From VXYL01 sp965116345 (lineage in GTDB: Bacteria; Pseudomonadota; Gammaproteobacteria; Pseudomonadales; Azotimanducaceae), in the NCBI GenBank assembly GCA_965116345.1, contig OZ220680.1, forward strand, positions 2,480,001 through 2,544,000: a DNA stretch of 64,000 nt. Direction: 5' to 3'. The notes under the pieces were generated by a model. That model did no database searches. It had not been told where the DNA came from and saw only the letters and a list, made by a program, of their open reading frames with translations. Positions 44,803 through 53,084 of this stretch are shown piece after piece. Positions within the stretch are counted from its first letter, which is position 1. Every line of letters starts with the position of its first letter. Both the position numbers and the translations under genes were made by a program.

Positions 44803-45116
44803 TGGCGGCCGCCATGACGAATGATGCAAAGACCCGCTACGGCGCTGTTCGCAGTGCCTCCGAACTCGGAGGCTTGGTCCGCGCGCACCGCAGGGATCGC
44901 TCTCTCAATCTGGAGACCGTCTCCGCCATTGGGGGATTCAGCATGCGTTTTCTTTCCGAGTTCGAACGCGGCAAGGAGACCGCCGAACTCGGCAAGGTGC
45001 TGGCGGCGCTTGCCGCGTTGGGTTTGGACGTGTTCGTCGAACCGAGGCAGGAACGCCGCGGTACCGCGCCGGGCGCTCCGACGAACGAAACCGCAGGTTC
45101 CGTTGGTGGGGCGTGA
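44802..45116 (+). CDS. hipB: HipB-like antitoxin/repressor (XRE family)
   Basis: 104-aa protein with a helix-turn-helix: ELGGLVRAHRRDRSLNLETVSAIGGFSMRFLSEFERGKETAELGKVLAALAALGLDVFV matches HipB, including the FLSEFERGK turn and the LGL-D-V-FV strand used for dimerisation. ATG 44802 has no Shine-Dalgarno site and overlaps the operator; ATG 44814 could be used instead. The C-terminal 20 residues are flexible, like the HipB tail. It overlaps the HipA gene by 11 nt. Confidence 0.88.
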   Translation: MAAAMTNDAKTRYGAVRSASELGGLVRAHRRDRSLNLETVSAIGGFSMRFLSEFERGKETAELGKVLAALAALGLDVFVEPRQERRGTAPGAPTNETAGSVGGA

Positions 45117-46377
45117 CGAGCGCCAGGGCCTCGACGTTTGGTATCGGCGCACGGGCTCGAACGGGCAACGGGTCGGTCGGCTGCATCGGGACGACGCCGG
45201 TCGGATCGGCTTCGAGTACACCCCGCAATGGCTTCGGGATGGATTCGCGATCTCGTCCTCTTTGCCGTTGGCGGATGGCCCGTTTCCCGCTAGCAGCGGC
45301 AAGGCACATCGGTTCTTCGCCAACCTTTTGCCCGAGGGTGAGGCGCGTGAACGAATCGTCCGCATGTTGCGAATCGCGAACACCGATTTCGATCTTCTAC
45401 GCGCGATTGGTGGCGAGTGTGCGGGCGCCCTCGCGCTAACGTCGTTGGAATCGCCGCCCGTCGCGGAAGGCGAAAACGAATACCGACTCATCCCGGACGA
45501 TGAACTCGCGGGCCTCGCGGCGCGGCGAGGCTACGTGGACAGCGACCCGTCGCGCGAGCGCCCCCGGCTGTCCTTGGCGGGCGCCCAGCACAAGTGCCCG
45601 GTGTTGCTGCGTGGCGGTCGTTACTACCTGCCCGTCAGGGATGCGCCGAGTTCCCACATCCTCAAGTTCGAAGTGGCCGACTTCCGGAATGTGCCGACAT
45701 ACGAGACGTTCACGACGGCCCTCGCGAGGGCGGTGGGTTTGGAAGCGGTGGATGTCGAGCTGCGGGAAGTCAGCGGTCGGCACTACGTCGAGGTTGCGCG
45801 ATTCGACCGTGTCATGGAACCCGGCGGCATCCAACGGCGGCACCAGGAGGACTTCTGTCAGGCCTTGGGATTCGGCCCGGAGAGAAAGTACGAGGCCGAT
45901 GGAGGGCCTTCTCTCGCCGATTGCGTACGCTTGTTGCGCGACACCGTTGCCGACCCGGTGATCGACATCCAGCGTCTCATGGCTTGGCAGGCTTTCAATT
46001 GGCTTGCTGGGAACTCGGACGGTCACGCCAAAAATCTGGCGCTTCTCTACACGGGCCGCACGATTCGACTGGCGCCGTTCTACGATCTGGTCTGCACGCG
46101 AGCCGTGGCGCGAATCGACCGGCGTTTGGCGATGGCTATCGGCGGCGAGACGGATCCGGGCCAGATCAACTCATCCCACTGGCGTGCGCTCGCCGGCGAA
46201 TGCGGTGTGCGGTCGAGCTACCTGCAAGAGCTTGTCGAAGCCATGGCCGAACGCATTGTGGACAATCTCTCGCCTGTCCGATCGGCATTCGAACGGCGCT
46301 ATGGGGCGACGCCGACCCTGCAGAGGATCGTGAACGTTGTCGTTCGTCAATGCCGGCGTGCGGGCCGCCGTGCCTGA
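45106..46377 (+). CDS. hipA: HipA-like serine/threonine kinase toxin
   Basis: 423-aa kinase toxin of the HipBA persistence module; E. coli HipA phosphorylates glutamyl-tRNA synthetase. GTG 45106 (alternatively TTG 45103) is inferred, since the family opening GLDVWYRR...VGRL follows at once. Visible are the N-subdomain couple (FFANLLPEGEARERI), the glycine loop region RLSLAGAQHKCPVLL, the catalytic loop NWLAGNSDGHAKNLAL with Asp305, and the metal-binding FYDLVC with Asp327. All essential residues are present, so an active kinase is expected. It lies at the border of the defence island. Confidence 0.92.
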   Translation: MGRDERQGLDVWYRRTGSNGQRVGRLHRDDAGRIGFEYTPQWLRDGFAISSSLPLADGPFPASSGKAHRFFANLLPEGEARERIVRMLRIANTDFDLLRAIGGECAGALALTSLESPPVAEGENEYRLIPDDELAGLAARRGYVDSDPSRERPRLSLAGAQHKCPVLLRGGRYYLPVRDAPSSHILKFEVADFRNVPTYETFTTALARAVGLEAVDVELREVSGRHYVEVARFDRVMEPGGIQRRHQEDFCQALGFGPERKYEADGGPSLADCVRLLRDTVADPVIDIQRLMAWQAFNWLAGNSDGHAKNLALLYTGRTIRLAPFYDLVCTRAVARIDRRLAMAIGGETDPGQINSSHWRALAGECGVRSSYLQELVEAMAERIVDNLSPVRSAFERRYGATPTLQRIVNVVVRQCRRAGRRA

Positions 46378-46467
46378 CTGCCGGGTCGGCCACGTCGAAG
46401 AACGCTGCCAGGATCGCTGATTGGACGATTACCGTCATCGTCCTCGGGTATGTGACGCGACGTGCCA

Positions 46468-46953
46468 ATGTGTGGCATGTTTCCGGTTCGCGACGCGGTG
46501 GAGCTTCTTGTGCAGCTGGACTTCGACGAAACCCGATGGCCCGAACTGGGTGCCTTCCGAAAGGCATGCCTTTCGAATCGTTTCGACGAGATGGCGGCGA
46601 TCGCATCGCGTTCTCACGAGTGGTACGCCAACGAGAATCCCGAGAATTGCGCTATGCCCCGGTTGGCGTTGACGTTCCAGGCGCAGTACCACGCGAACGC
46701 CAACAATCTGCAAGCGTTGCAGGAACTGGTGTCGAGGGAACCGTGGGTTCTGAATGAACCGTGGACTGCGCAAGGTTGGCTGCCTATTACCCAAGCGGTG
46801 TCGACGCATGGCGATCGTCGGATGGTTGAATACATGATTGAGGCCGGTGCTGATCCGACCTTGACGGTTGGCGACCCCGATGAGCGCAGCACGGTGCCCG
46901 ACATGGCCCGAGCCGGTGGCCACGCAGCGCTTGCCCAATGGCTCGACGAGTAG
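46468..46953 (+). CDS. Ankyrin-repeat protein
   Basis: About 161 aa from ATG 46468 (GTG 46462 and ATG 46477 are also possible). A helical N-terminal part (DAVELLVQLDFDETRWPELGAFRKACLSNRFDEMAAIAS) precedes ankyrin-like repeats: NNLQALQELVSREPWVLNEP, WLPITQAVSTHGDRRMVEYMIEAGADPT, and STVPDMARAGGHAALAQWL. It has no signal peptide. It probably mediates protein contacts; the partner is unknown. It follows hipA by 90 nt on the same strand. Confidence 0.75.
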   Translation: MCGMFPVRDAVELLVQLDFDETRWPELGAFRKACLSNRFDEMAAIASRSHEWYANENPENCAMPRLALTFQAQYHANANNLQALQELVSREPWVLNEPWTAQGWLPITQAVSTHGDRRMVEYMIEAGADPTLTVGDPDERSTVPDMARAGGHAALAQWLDE

Positions 46954-47105
46954 TAGAGCGCATCGGCGTTGTCCGGAAGGGGCTCTAAGATTTCCCCGAC
47001 CTCGGCGCAGCGCTCTTTCTTGTTCGGTTCTCTCCACCAGCAGTAGTTTTCCCTTGCCATGGATTGTGCGAGAGTGCGCTTGAAGTAGCGCGTCGAGGGG
47101 AGGGC

Positions 47106-47561
47106 GTGGAGCAGGCAGGCGAGCGTCGAATTGCGCAGCCGAGGGACCGCGTCTGGCAGGCGCTGAACGATCCCGAGGTGCTCGCCCGTTGCGTCGACGG
47201 CTGCAAGTCCATGACCGCCGTGGGCGATGGCGAGTACGAAGCCGAGGTCGGTGCCAAGGTGGGACCGGTCAAGGCGACGTTCAAAGCCGCGATCTCGATT
47301 CATGATGTGGTCGAACCCGCGAGCTACCGCCTCGAAGTCCGAGTCAAGGGCGGCGCGGCGGGCTTCGCCAAGGGAAGTGCCGTGGTCAGCCTGGCGGAGG
47401 TCGACGGCGACGACGGCCCGCAGACGCTGGTTTCCTACCAGATCAGCGGCAATATCGGCGGCAAGCTCGCCCAGATCGGCTCCCGCCTGGTCGATGCGGC
47501 GGCGCGCAAGATGGCGGCGCGTTTTTTCGAACGCTTCGCGGTGGACTTTGACACGGCGTAG
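47106..47561 (+). CDS. coxG: CoxG-family SRPBCC protein
   Basis: 151-aa START/SRPBCC-fold protein. GTG 47106 follows a strong GGGGAGGG. The family sequence is clear: ERRIAQPRDRVWQALNDPEVLARCVDGC, YEAEVGAKVGPVKATFKAAISI and YQISGNIGGKLAQIGSRLVDAAARKMAARFFERF. In Oligotropha, CoxG recruits CO dehydrogenase to the membrane. The last helix here lacks a long hydrophobic tail. First gene of the hydroxylase operon. Confidence 0.92.
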   Translation: MEQAGERRIAQPRDRVWQALNDPEVLARCVDGCKSMTAVGDGEYEAEVGAKVGPVKATFKAAISIHDVVEPASYRLEVRVKGGAAGFAKGSAVVSLAEVDGDDGPQTLVSYQISGNIGGKLAQIGSRLVDAAARKMAARFFERFAVDFDTA

Positions 47562-47612
47562 TGGTTGTAATCGGCGTCACTAGTTGATGCATGCCATTCG
47601 GAGGGAACGACA

Positions 47613-48074
47613 GTGGAAATAACACTCACGGTTAACGGCGGGGCGAGGACGGTCGACGTGCCGGACAACGCCCTGCTGGTGGACGTGCTGCGCGAGGCGC
47701 TAGGACTGACGGGCACCCACGTCGGCTGCGATACGAGTCAGTGCGGGGCCTGCGTGGTCCACATGAACGGCGACGCGGTCAAGTCCTGCACCGTGCTCGC
47801 CGGCCAGGCCGATGGTGCCGACATCACCACGATAGAGGGTATCGGCACGCCCGACGACCTGCATCCGATGCAGGCGGCGTTCCGCGAGAACCATGCCCTG
47901 CAGTGCGGCTTCTGCACGCCGGGGATGATCATGAGCGCCATCGACCTCGTCGAGAAGGGCGGCGGTTCGCTGGACGAGGACGCCGTCCGGGAGGGCCTCG
48001 AAGGCAACCTGTGCCGCTGCACCGGCTACCACAATATCGTCAAGGCGGTACTCGCCGCGCAGTCGAGCATGTAG
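47613..48074 (+). CDS. Molybdenum hydroxylase small subunit, 2x[2Fe-2S] (CoxS-like)
   Basis: Iron-sulfur subunit (153 aa, GTG start). The plant-type cluster ligands are Cys39, Cys44, Cys47 and Cys59 (GCDTSQCGAC...SC). The second cluster uses CGFC and CRC in LQCGFCTPGMIMS and GNLCRCTGYHNIV. It transfers electrons from the molybdopterin site to FAD. It is 51 nt downstream of coxG and 11 nt upstream of the large subunit. Confidence 0.95.
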   Translation: MEITLTVNGGARTVDVPDNALLVDVLREALGLTGTHVGCDTSQCGACVVHMNGDAVKSCTVLAGQADGADITTIEGIGTPDDLHPMQAAFRENHALQCGFCTPGMIMSAIDLVEKGGGSLDEDAVREGLEGNLCRCTGYHNIVKAVLAAQSSM

Positions 48075-48085
48075 GGGAGGAGGCT

Positions 48086-50455
48086 ATGGCATCAGAAACA
48101 GGCATCGGCGCCTCGGTCAGGCGCAAGGAAGACGCGCGCTTCATCACCGGCGCCGGGAACTACACCGACGACATCAACGCATCCGGGCAGACCTATGCGG
48201 TGTTCGTCCGCTCACCCTACGCCCGCGCCAGGATCGACGGCATCGACACCGCGGCTGCGGCCGCGACGGACGGCGTGGTGGCGGTGTTCACGGGGGCCGA
48301 TCTCGCCGCTGACGAGATCGGCGATCTGCCTTGCGGCTGGATGGTGAAATCCAAGGACGGTTCCGACATGGTGGCGCCGCCTCATCCGCCCATCGCGACA
48401 CAGGCCGTCAACTACGTCGGCGAACCATACGCGGTGGTCATCGGCGAGACCCTGGAGGCCGCCAGGAACGGTGCGGAAGCCGTGGACGCGGACCTCGAGG
48501 AGCTCCCCGCGGTGGTCGATCTGGCGACCGCGGCATCGGCGGATCAGATCTACGAGTCCGTGCCGAACAACCAGGCCTACGATTGGGAACTCGGCGACAA
48601 GGCGGCGACCGATGCCGCCTTCGACAGTGCCCACCACGTCACCACGGTGGACATCGTCAACAACCGCCTGATCCCCAACGCCATCGAGCCGCGCGCGGCG
48701 CTCGGCGAATACGACGCGGCGGCGGGTACCTATACGCTGCATACCACGTCGCAGAATCCCCACCTCGAAAGGCTGGTCCTGGCGGCGTTCGTCAACGTCG
48801 CGCCGGAAGCGCGGTTGCGGGTGATCTCACCGGACGTGGGCGGCGGCTTCGGTTCCAAGATCTTCGTCTACGCGGAGGAGACCGCGGTCATCTGGGCCGC
48901 AGGCAAAATCCGCCGACCCGTGAAGTGGCGGGCCGAACGGTCGGAGTCCTTCCTGGCGGACGCCCATGGGCGGGACCACGTCACCACCGCGCAACTTGCA
49001 CTGGACGGGAACGGCAAGTTCCTCGGTTTGCGCGTCAAGACCAAGGCCAACATGGGTGCCTACCTGTCGACCTTCGCCTCATCGGTACCGACGTATCTGT
49101 ACGGCACTTTGATGGCGGGGCAATACACGACGCCCGCCATCTACGTCGAAGTGCAGTCGCTCTACACCAATACCGCGCCGGTGGACGCCTACCGCGGTGC
49201 CGGCCGACCGGAAGCGACCTACGTGGTGGAGCGTTGTGTGGAGACGGCGGCGCGGGAGATGGGCATCGATCCGGGCGAGATCCGACGGCGGAACTTCATC
49301 CAGCCCGCCGACTTCCCGTACGACACGCCCGTGGCGCTTACCTATGACACGGGCGACTACGAGGCGAGCCTCGACAAGGCCTTGGGGCACATCGACTACG
49401 CCGGGTTCGGCGCCCGGCGGGCGGCTTCGGAAGCGGCCGGCAAGAAGCGCGGCATTGGCTTTTCCTGCTACATCGAAGCCTGCGGGCTCGCGCCGTCCCA
49501 GGTGGCGATCTCGCTCGGTGCCGGGGTGGGACTGTTCGAAGTCGGTGAGGTCCGCGTCGACGTGACCGGTTCGGTGACCGTGGTCACCGGCTCGCACAGT
49601 CACGGTCAGAGCCACGAGACGACCTTCGCGCAGATCATCTCCGACAAGCTCGGGGTGCCGTTCGAGAACGTCACGGTGCTGCACGGCGACACCGGACGAT
49701 CGGACTACGCGCTCGGGACCTACGGCTCGCGATCACTCGCCGTCGGCGGCTCGGCCATCATCAAGGCCACCGACAAGATCATCGCCAAGGGCAAGAAGAT
49801 CGCGGCGCACATGCTGGAGGCCGAAGAGGACCAGATGGAGTTCGCGGACGGGACGTTCACCGTCGCCGACTCCAACCAGTCCATCACCTTCCCGGAGGTG
49901 GCGTTCTCGGCCTACGTGCCGCAGAACTACCCCTTGGAGGATCTCGAGCCGGGGCTCTCGGAGAAGGCGTTCTACGATCCGCCGAACTTCACCTATCCGG
50001 CGGGGGCGCACATCTGCGAAGTCGAGGTGGACCCGGAGACCGGTGTCGTCGACATCGTCGGCTTCGTCGCCGTGGACGACTTCGGCCACGTGGTGAACCC
50101 GATGATCGTCGAAGGCCAGGTCCACGGAGGCTTGGCTCAGGGCATCGGCCAGGCGCTCTTGGAGCACGGGGTCTACGACGAGACGGGACAGCTCGTCTCC
50201 GGCTCGTACATGGACTACACCATGCCCCGGGCCGACGACCTGCCGAGCTTTACGGTGGACACCACGGTGACGCCGTGCACGCACAACCCGCTCGGCGTGA
50301 AGGGTTGCGGCGAGGCGGGGGCCATCGGTTCGACGGCGGCCGTCATGAATGCCGTGACCGACGCGCTCGGCGTTGCCAGCGTACCGATGCCGGCGACACC
50401 CGAGACCGTGTGGCGCGCGCTAAGCGCCCGCGGCCAAGCGCCAAAGGCGCCGTAA
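48086..50455 (+). CDS. Molybdenum hydroxylase large subunit, form II CODH-like (CoxL-like)
   Basis: Molybdopterin-binding subunit of a xanthine-oxidase-family enzyme (789 aa) with RBS GGGGAGGAGG. The active-site loop at about residue 368 reads AYRGAGRPEA, the form II signature; true CO dehydrogenases (form I) have AYxCSFR with a copper-binding Cys, absent here. Cofactor motifs GGGFGSK and the C-terminal GVKGCGEAGAIGS (Glu base) are intact. The substrate is therefore probably an aldehyde or N-heterocycle rather than CO. Confidence 0.93.
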   Translation: MASETGIGASVRRKEDARFITGAGNYTDDINASGQTYAVFVRSPYARARIDGIDTAAAAATDGVVAVFTGADLAADEIGDLPCGWMVKSKDGSDMVAPPHPPIATQAVNYVGEPYAVVIGETLEAARNGAEAVDADLEELPAVVDLATAASADQIYESVPNNQAYDWELGDKAATDAAFDSAHHVTTVDIVNNRLIPNAIEPRAALGEYDAAAGTYTLHTTSQNPHLERLVLAAFVNVAPEARLRVISPDVGGGFGSKIFVYAEETAVIWAAGKIRRPVKWRAERSESFLADAHGRDHVTTAQLALDGNGKFLGLRVKTKANMGAYLSTFASSVPTYLYGTLMAGQYTTPAIYVEVQSLYTNTAPVDAYRGAGRPEATYVVERCVETAAREMGIDPGEIRRRNFIQPADFPYDTPVALTYDTGDYEASLDKALGHIDYAGFGARRAASEAAGKKRGIGFSCYIEACGLAPSQVAISLGAGVGLFEVGEVRVDVTGSVTVVTGSHSHGQSHETTFAQIISDKLGVPFENVTVLHGDTGRSDYALGTYGSRSLAVGGSAIIKATDKIIAKGKKIAAHMLEAEEDQMEFADGTFTVADSNQSITFPEVAFSAYVPQNYPLEDLEPGLSEKAFYDPPNFTYPAGAHICEVEVDPETGVVDIVGFVAVDDFGHVVNPMIVEGQVHGGLAQGIGQALLEHGVYDETGQLVSGSYMDYTMPRADDLPSFTVDTTVTPCTHNPLGVKGCGEAGAIGSTAAVMNAVTDALGVASVPMPATPETVWRALSARGQAPKAP

Positions 50456-50473
50456 AAGAAGGGGAGTAAGGAC

Positions 50474-51256
50474 ATGTATCAGTTCAACTACCACAGACCT
50501 TCCACGTTGGACGAGGCCAAGCGCCTCATGGCCGGTGCCGAGGACGGGGTCTACCTGTCCGGCGGCATGACGCTGATCCCCACGCTGAAGCAGCGCCTGG
50601 CCCAGCCCAGCGATGTCATCGACCTTGGCGGAATTGCGGCACTGTCCGGGGTGTCGGTCAACAACGGCACGGTCTCGGTGGGCGGCATGACGCGCCACGC
50701 CGAAGTGGCGTCCAGCGATGCCATTCCGGCCTTGGCGGACCTCGCGAGTCGAATCGGCGATGCCCATGTCCGCAACCGCGGCACCATCGGTGGCTCGCTG
50801 GCCAACAGCGATCCGGCGGCGGACTACCCGGCCGCGCTAGTCGCCCTCGGTGGCACGGTGCATACCACCAACGGTTCCATCGCCGGCGGCGACTACTTCA
50901 CAGGCCTTTTCGAGACGGCGCTGGGGGAGGGCGAGATCGTCACCTCCGTGGATTTCTGTACGCCCGACGCGGCCGCCTACGAGAAGTTTCCGAATCCGGC
51001 GTCCCGCTACGCGGTGGTGGGCGTCATGGTCGCGCGCTGCGGAGACTGCGTCTGTGTCGGCGTCACCGGCGCCGGTGCCTGCGCCTTCCGCGCCACGGCA
51101 TTGGAGGAAGCCCTGGCGGCGGACTTCTCGCCGGGCGCCGTGGACGGGGTGGGCATCGACCACAGCGAGTTCAACTCGGACATCCACGCCTCGGCGGAAT
51201 TCCGGGGTCACCTGGTCGGCGTGCTGACGAAACGCGCCGTGGCGAGGATCGCGTAG
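50474..51256 (+). CDS. Molybdenum hydroxylase FAD subunit (CoxM-like)
   Basis: FAD-binding subunit (260 aa), third part of the hydroxylase. The dinucleotide site is LSGGMTLIPTLKQRL (AGGxS-type, here SGGMT) and TIGGSLANSDPAADYPAAL, both typical. RBS GGGGAG lies 9 nt before the ATG. The TAG stop is made by the first bases of a GTAGGGGCGAC hairpin repeat. Operon order is coxG-S-L-M. Confidence 0.94.
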   Translation: MYQFNYHRPSTLDEAKRLMAGAEDGVYLSGGMTLIPTLKQRLAQPSDVIDLGGIAALSGVSVNNGTVSVGGMTRHAEVASSDAIPALADLASRIGDAHVRNRGTIGGSLANSDPAADYPAALVALGGTVHTTNGSIAGGDYFTGLFETALGEGEIVTSVDFCTPDAAAYEKFPNPASRYAVVGVMVARCGDCVCVGVTGAGACAFRATALEEALAADFSPGAVDGVGIDHSEFNSDIHASAEFRGHLVGVLTKRAVARIA

Positions 51257-51277
51257 GGGCGACGCTTGTCGTCGCCC
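51253..51277. repeat. GTAGGGGCGAC hairpin repeat, copy 1
   Basis: GTA then GGGCGACG-cttgt-CGTCGCCC, an 8-bp perfect stem (51257-51277). The repeat supplies the stop codon of the CoxM-like gene. Matching copies lie at 54584-54604 and 60966-61014. It may act as a terminator or mRNA 3'-end protector. Confidence 0.8.
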
Positions 51278-51313
51278 TTGGCCACCCTCGCCCACCCTCG
51301 CCAATCCCCGACC

Positions 51314-52339
51314 GTGACGCGCATACGTGCCGTTCGCTGCCATGCCATCAACGAGGACATCGGCAGCGTAACTCTCGATGAACTGGATCTTCCCGACCCC
51401 GATCCAGGGGAGGTCCAGGTACGCCTCAAGGCGTGCGCCGTCAACTTCCCGGATCTGTTGATGATCCAGGGGAAGTACCAGCACAAGCCGCCGTTGCCGT
51501 TCGCACCCGGCGGTGAGGCGTCGGGCGACATTGCCGCGGTCGGTCCAGGCGTCACCGGCTGGAAGGAAGGCGACGCCGTGTGCTTCGGTTCCCGCGCCGG
51601 CGGTTTCGCGGAGGCGGTCAACGTGCCCGCCGCCGGGCTCAAGCCGATTCCCGGCAGGATGAACTACGAGAAGGCGGCTTCGTACGCCACCGCGTACATG
51701 ACCGCGTACGTTGCCCTGAAAGTGCGTGGCGAACTCAAGGCCGGCGAGTGGCTGCTCGTACACGGCGCCACCGGCGGCGTCGGCATGGCGGCCGTCGACC
51801 TCGGCAAGCACTACGGTGCCCATGTGATCGGCACCGGCGGCCGCGACGACAAGCTGGCCGTGGTCAAGTCCCGGGGCGCCGACGCCGTGATCAACTACAC
51901 GTTGCCCGACGGCTCCTTGGGCGGCTTCCGCGACAAGGTCAAGGAGCTCACGGGCACCGGCGGTGCGGACGTCATCTACGATCCGGTGGGCGGCAGCGTC
52001 TTCGACGAGTCCATGCGCTGCGTCAACTGGCGTGGGCGCATCCTCACCATCGGCTTCACCAGCGGTCAATGGCCCCAGGCGCCGGTGAACCTGATCCTCA
52101 TCAAGAGCATCTCCGTGATCGGGGTACGCGCTGGCGAGATCGGTCGCCGCGACCCGGAACTCGGGCGTCGCAACACCGAGGCGCTATGGGAGTTGGCCCA
52201 GGGCGGCGCCATAGATCCCTACGTCTGTGCAGGCTTCCCGCTGGAGCGGGCGGTGGACGCGATGCGCATGCTGGAAAGCCGGGACGTGGTCGGCAAGTGC
52301 GTCGTCACGATGAACGGCTACCAGATCGAGCCGCCGTGA
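51314..52339 (+). CDS. NADPH:quinone oxidoreductase-type MDR protein
   Basis: Zinc-free medium-chain reductase (341 aa from GTG 51314; the upstream TTG 51266 lies in the hairpin repeat). NADPH site LLVHGATGGVGMAAVDLGKHYGAHVIGTGG and the family blocks VNFPDLLMIQGKYQHKPPLPFAPGGEASGDI and DVIYDPVGGSVFDESMRCVNWRGRILTIGF are clear. Structural-zinc cysteines are missing. Probably reduces quinones or enoyl thioesters. Might be co-transcribed with the hydroxylase despite the hairpin between them. Confidence 0.92.
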   Translation: MTRIRAVRCHAINEDIGSVTLDELDLPDPDPGEVQVRLKACAVNFPDLLMIQGKYQHKPPLPFAPGGEASGDIAAVGPGVTGWKEGDAVCFGSRAGGFAEAVNVPAAGLKPIPGRMNYEKAASYATAYMTAYVALKVRGELKAGEWLLVHGATGGVGMAAVDLGKHYGAHVIGTGGRDDKLAVVKSRGADAVINYTLPDGSLGGFRDKVKELTGTGGADVIYDPVGGSVFDESMRCVNWRGRILTIGFTSGQWPQAPVNLILIKSISVIGVRAGEIGRRDPELGRRNTEALWELAQGGAIDPYVCAGFPLERAVDAMRMLESRDVVGKCVVTMNGYQIEPP

Positions 52340-52526
52340 CCCCTACCGAACCGCGGTGGATGACTCGTCCGCCCGGCAGGCTGAAAGGACGGCGGCGCAA
52401 CGATCGCCCGGCAATCTCGCACACACCGTATCGCTGATTTCCCAACGGCCCGGTGGCTCTTGGCTGATACCGCCGCATCGGTCGCATCGATAGCTTCAAG
52501 CGCATCGATAACCGATGGAGCCAGCA

Positions 52527-52946
52527 ATGGCACACCCGTACGAATCCCTTTTCACCCTGCCGTCGATGGTCAGGAACCTGATGCACGGCTACATCCTGCG
52601 CGACACCCCGGATGCGGACAGCCTCGACTACGAGCGCATGACCCGCGTACCCGACGATTGGGTCCCGGTAGGGCCGCGTTACGCCGACCTGGTCTGGTGC
52701 ATTCCCTTTCGCATGGAGACGGAGGAAGCGCCGCTCGGCCCCACTCATCTGATCGTGGTGCTGAAGTTCGTCGACGAAGTGGTCGAGGACATCGGCGAGC
52801 GTTTGAGTCGGCATGCCGCGTCGCTGCAGCGGGAGGTCGTCAGGCGCTGTGCTTTCGGCGCACCGGACACCCCGCCGGTCGTCGCCCCGATCGTGGTGTA
52901 CAACGGCCCGGAACCATGGGATGCGCCCGGCGGGCTACGGGTCTGA
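52527..52946 (+). CDS. Truncated Rpn/YhgA-like protein with degenerate nuclease site
   Basis: 139 aa from ATG 52527 (GGAG 6 nt upstream). MAHPYESLFTLPSMVRNLMHGYIL, then RYADLVWCIPF and PPVVAPIVVYNGPEPWDAP, match the N-terminal half of the Rpn (recombination-promoting nuclease, YhgA-like) family, which is usually near 300 aa. The catalytic E-F-Q strand reads VLKFVD, so the PD-(D/E)XK site looks lost. The frame stops 5 nt before a dispersed repeat begins, suggesting truncation at that boundary. The 175 bp upstream of the gene holds only short GCATCGATA-type repeats. Confidence 0.65.
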   Translation: MAHPYESLFTLPSMVRNLMHGYILRDTPDADSLDYERMTRVPDDWVPVGPRYADLVWCIPFRMETEEAPLGPTHLIVVLKFVDEVVEDIGERLSRHAASLQREVVRRCAFGAPDTPPVVAPIVVYNGPEPWDAPGGLRV

Positions 52947-52951
52947 AGCGA

Positions 52952-53060
52952 AAAAACAAGAGCGCGGTCTTTTTTGCGTGCAAATTCAACTATTTGCGTC
53001 CTTGAATTTGGCGGCACATCCCTGTGCCGCGCTAGGGAAGGTCTTAATCAGACCTTCCCT
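52952..53060. repeat. Dispersed intergenic repeat, copy A (109 bp)
   Basis: Nearly identical to 57741-57850. It starts AAAAACAAGAGCGCGGT, contains GAATTTGGCGGCACATCCC and ends in a perfect hairpin AGGGAAGGTCT-taatc-AGACCTTCCCT (53034-53060). It lies between the Rpn fragment and the convergent carboxylesterase. Confidence 0.9.
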
Positions 53061-53084
53061 AACCCATTTATGACATCACTTTGG

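Noticed and set aside
48086..50455. Calling the hydroxylase a true CO dehydrogenase
   Set aside because: The copper-binding Cys motif of form I is absent; the loop is AYRGAGR.
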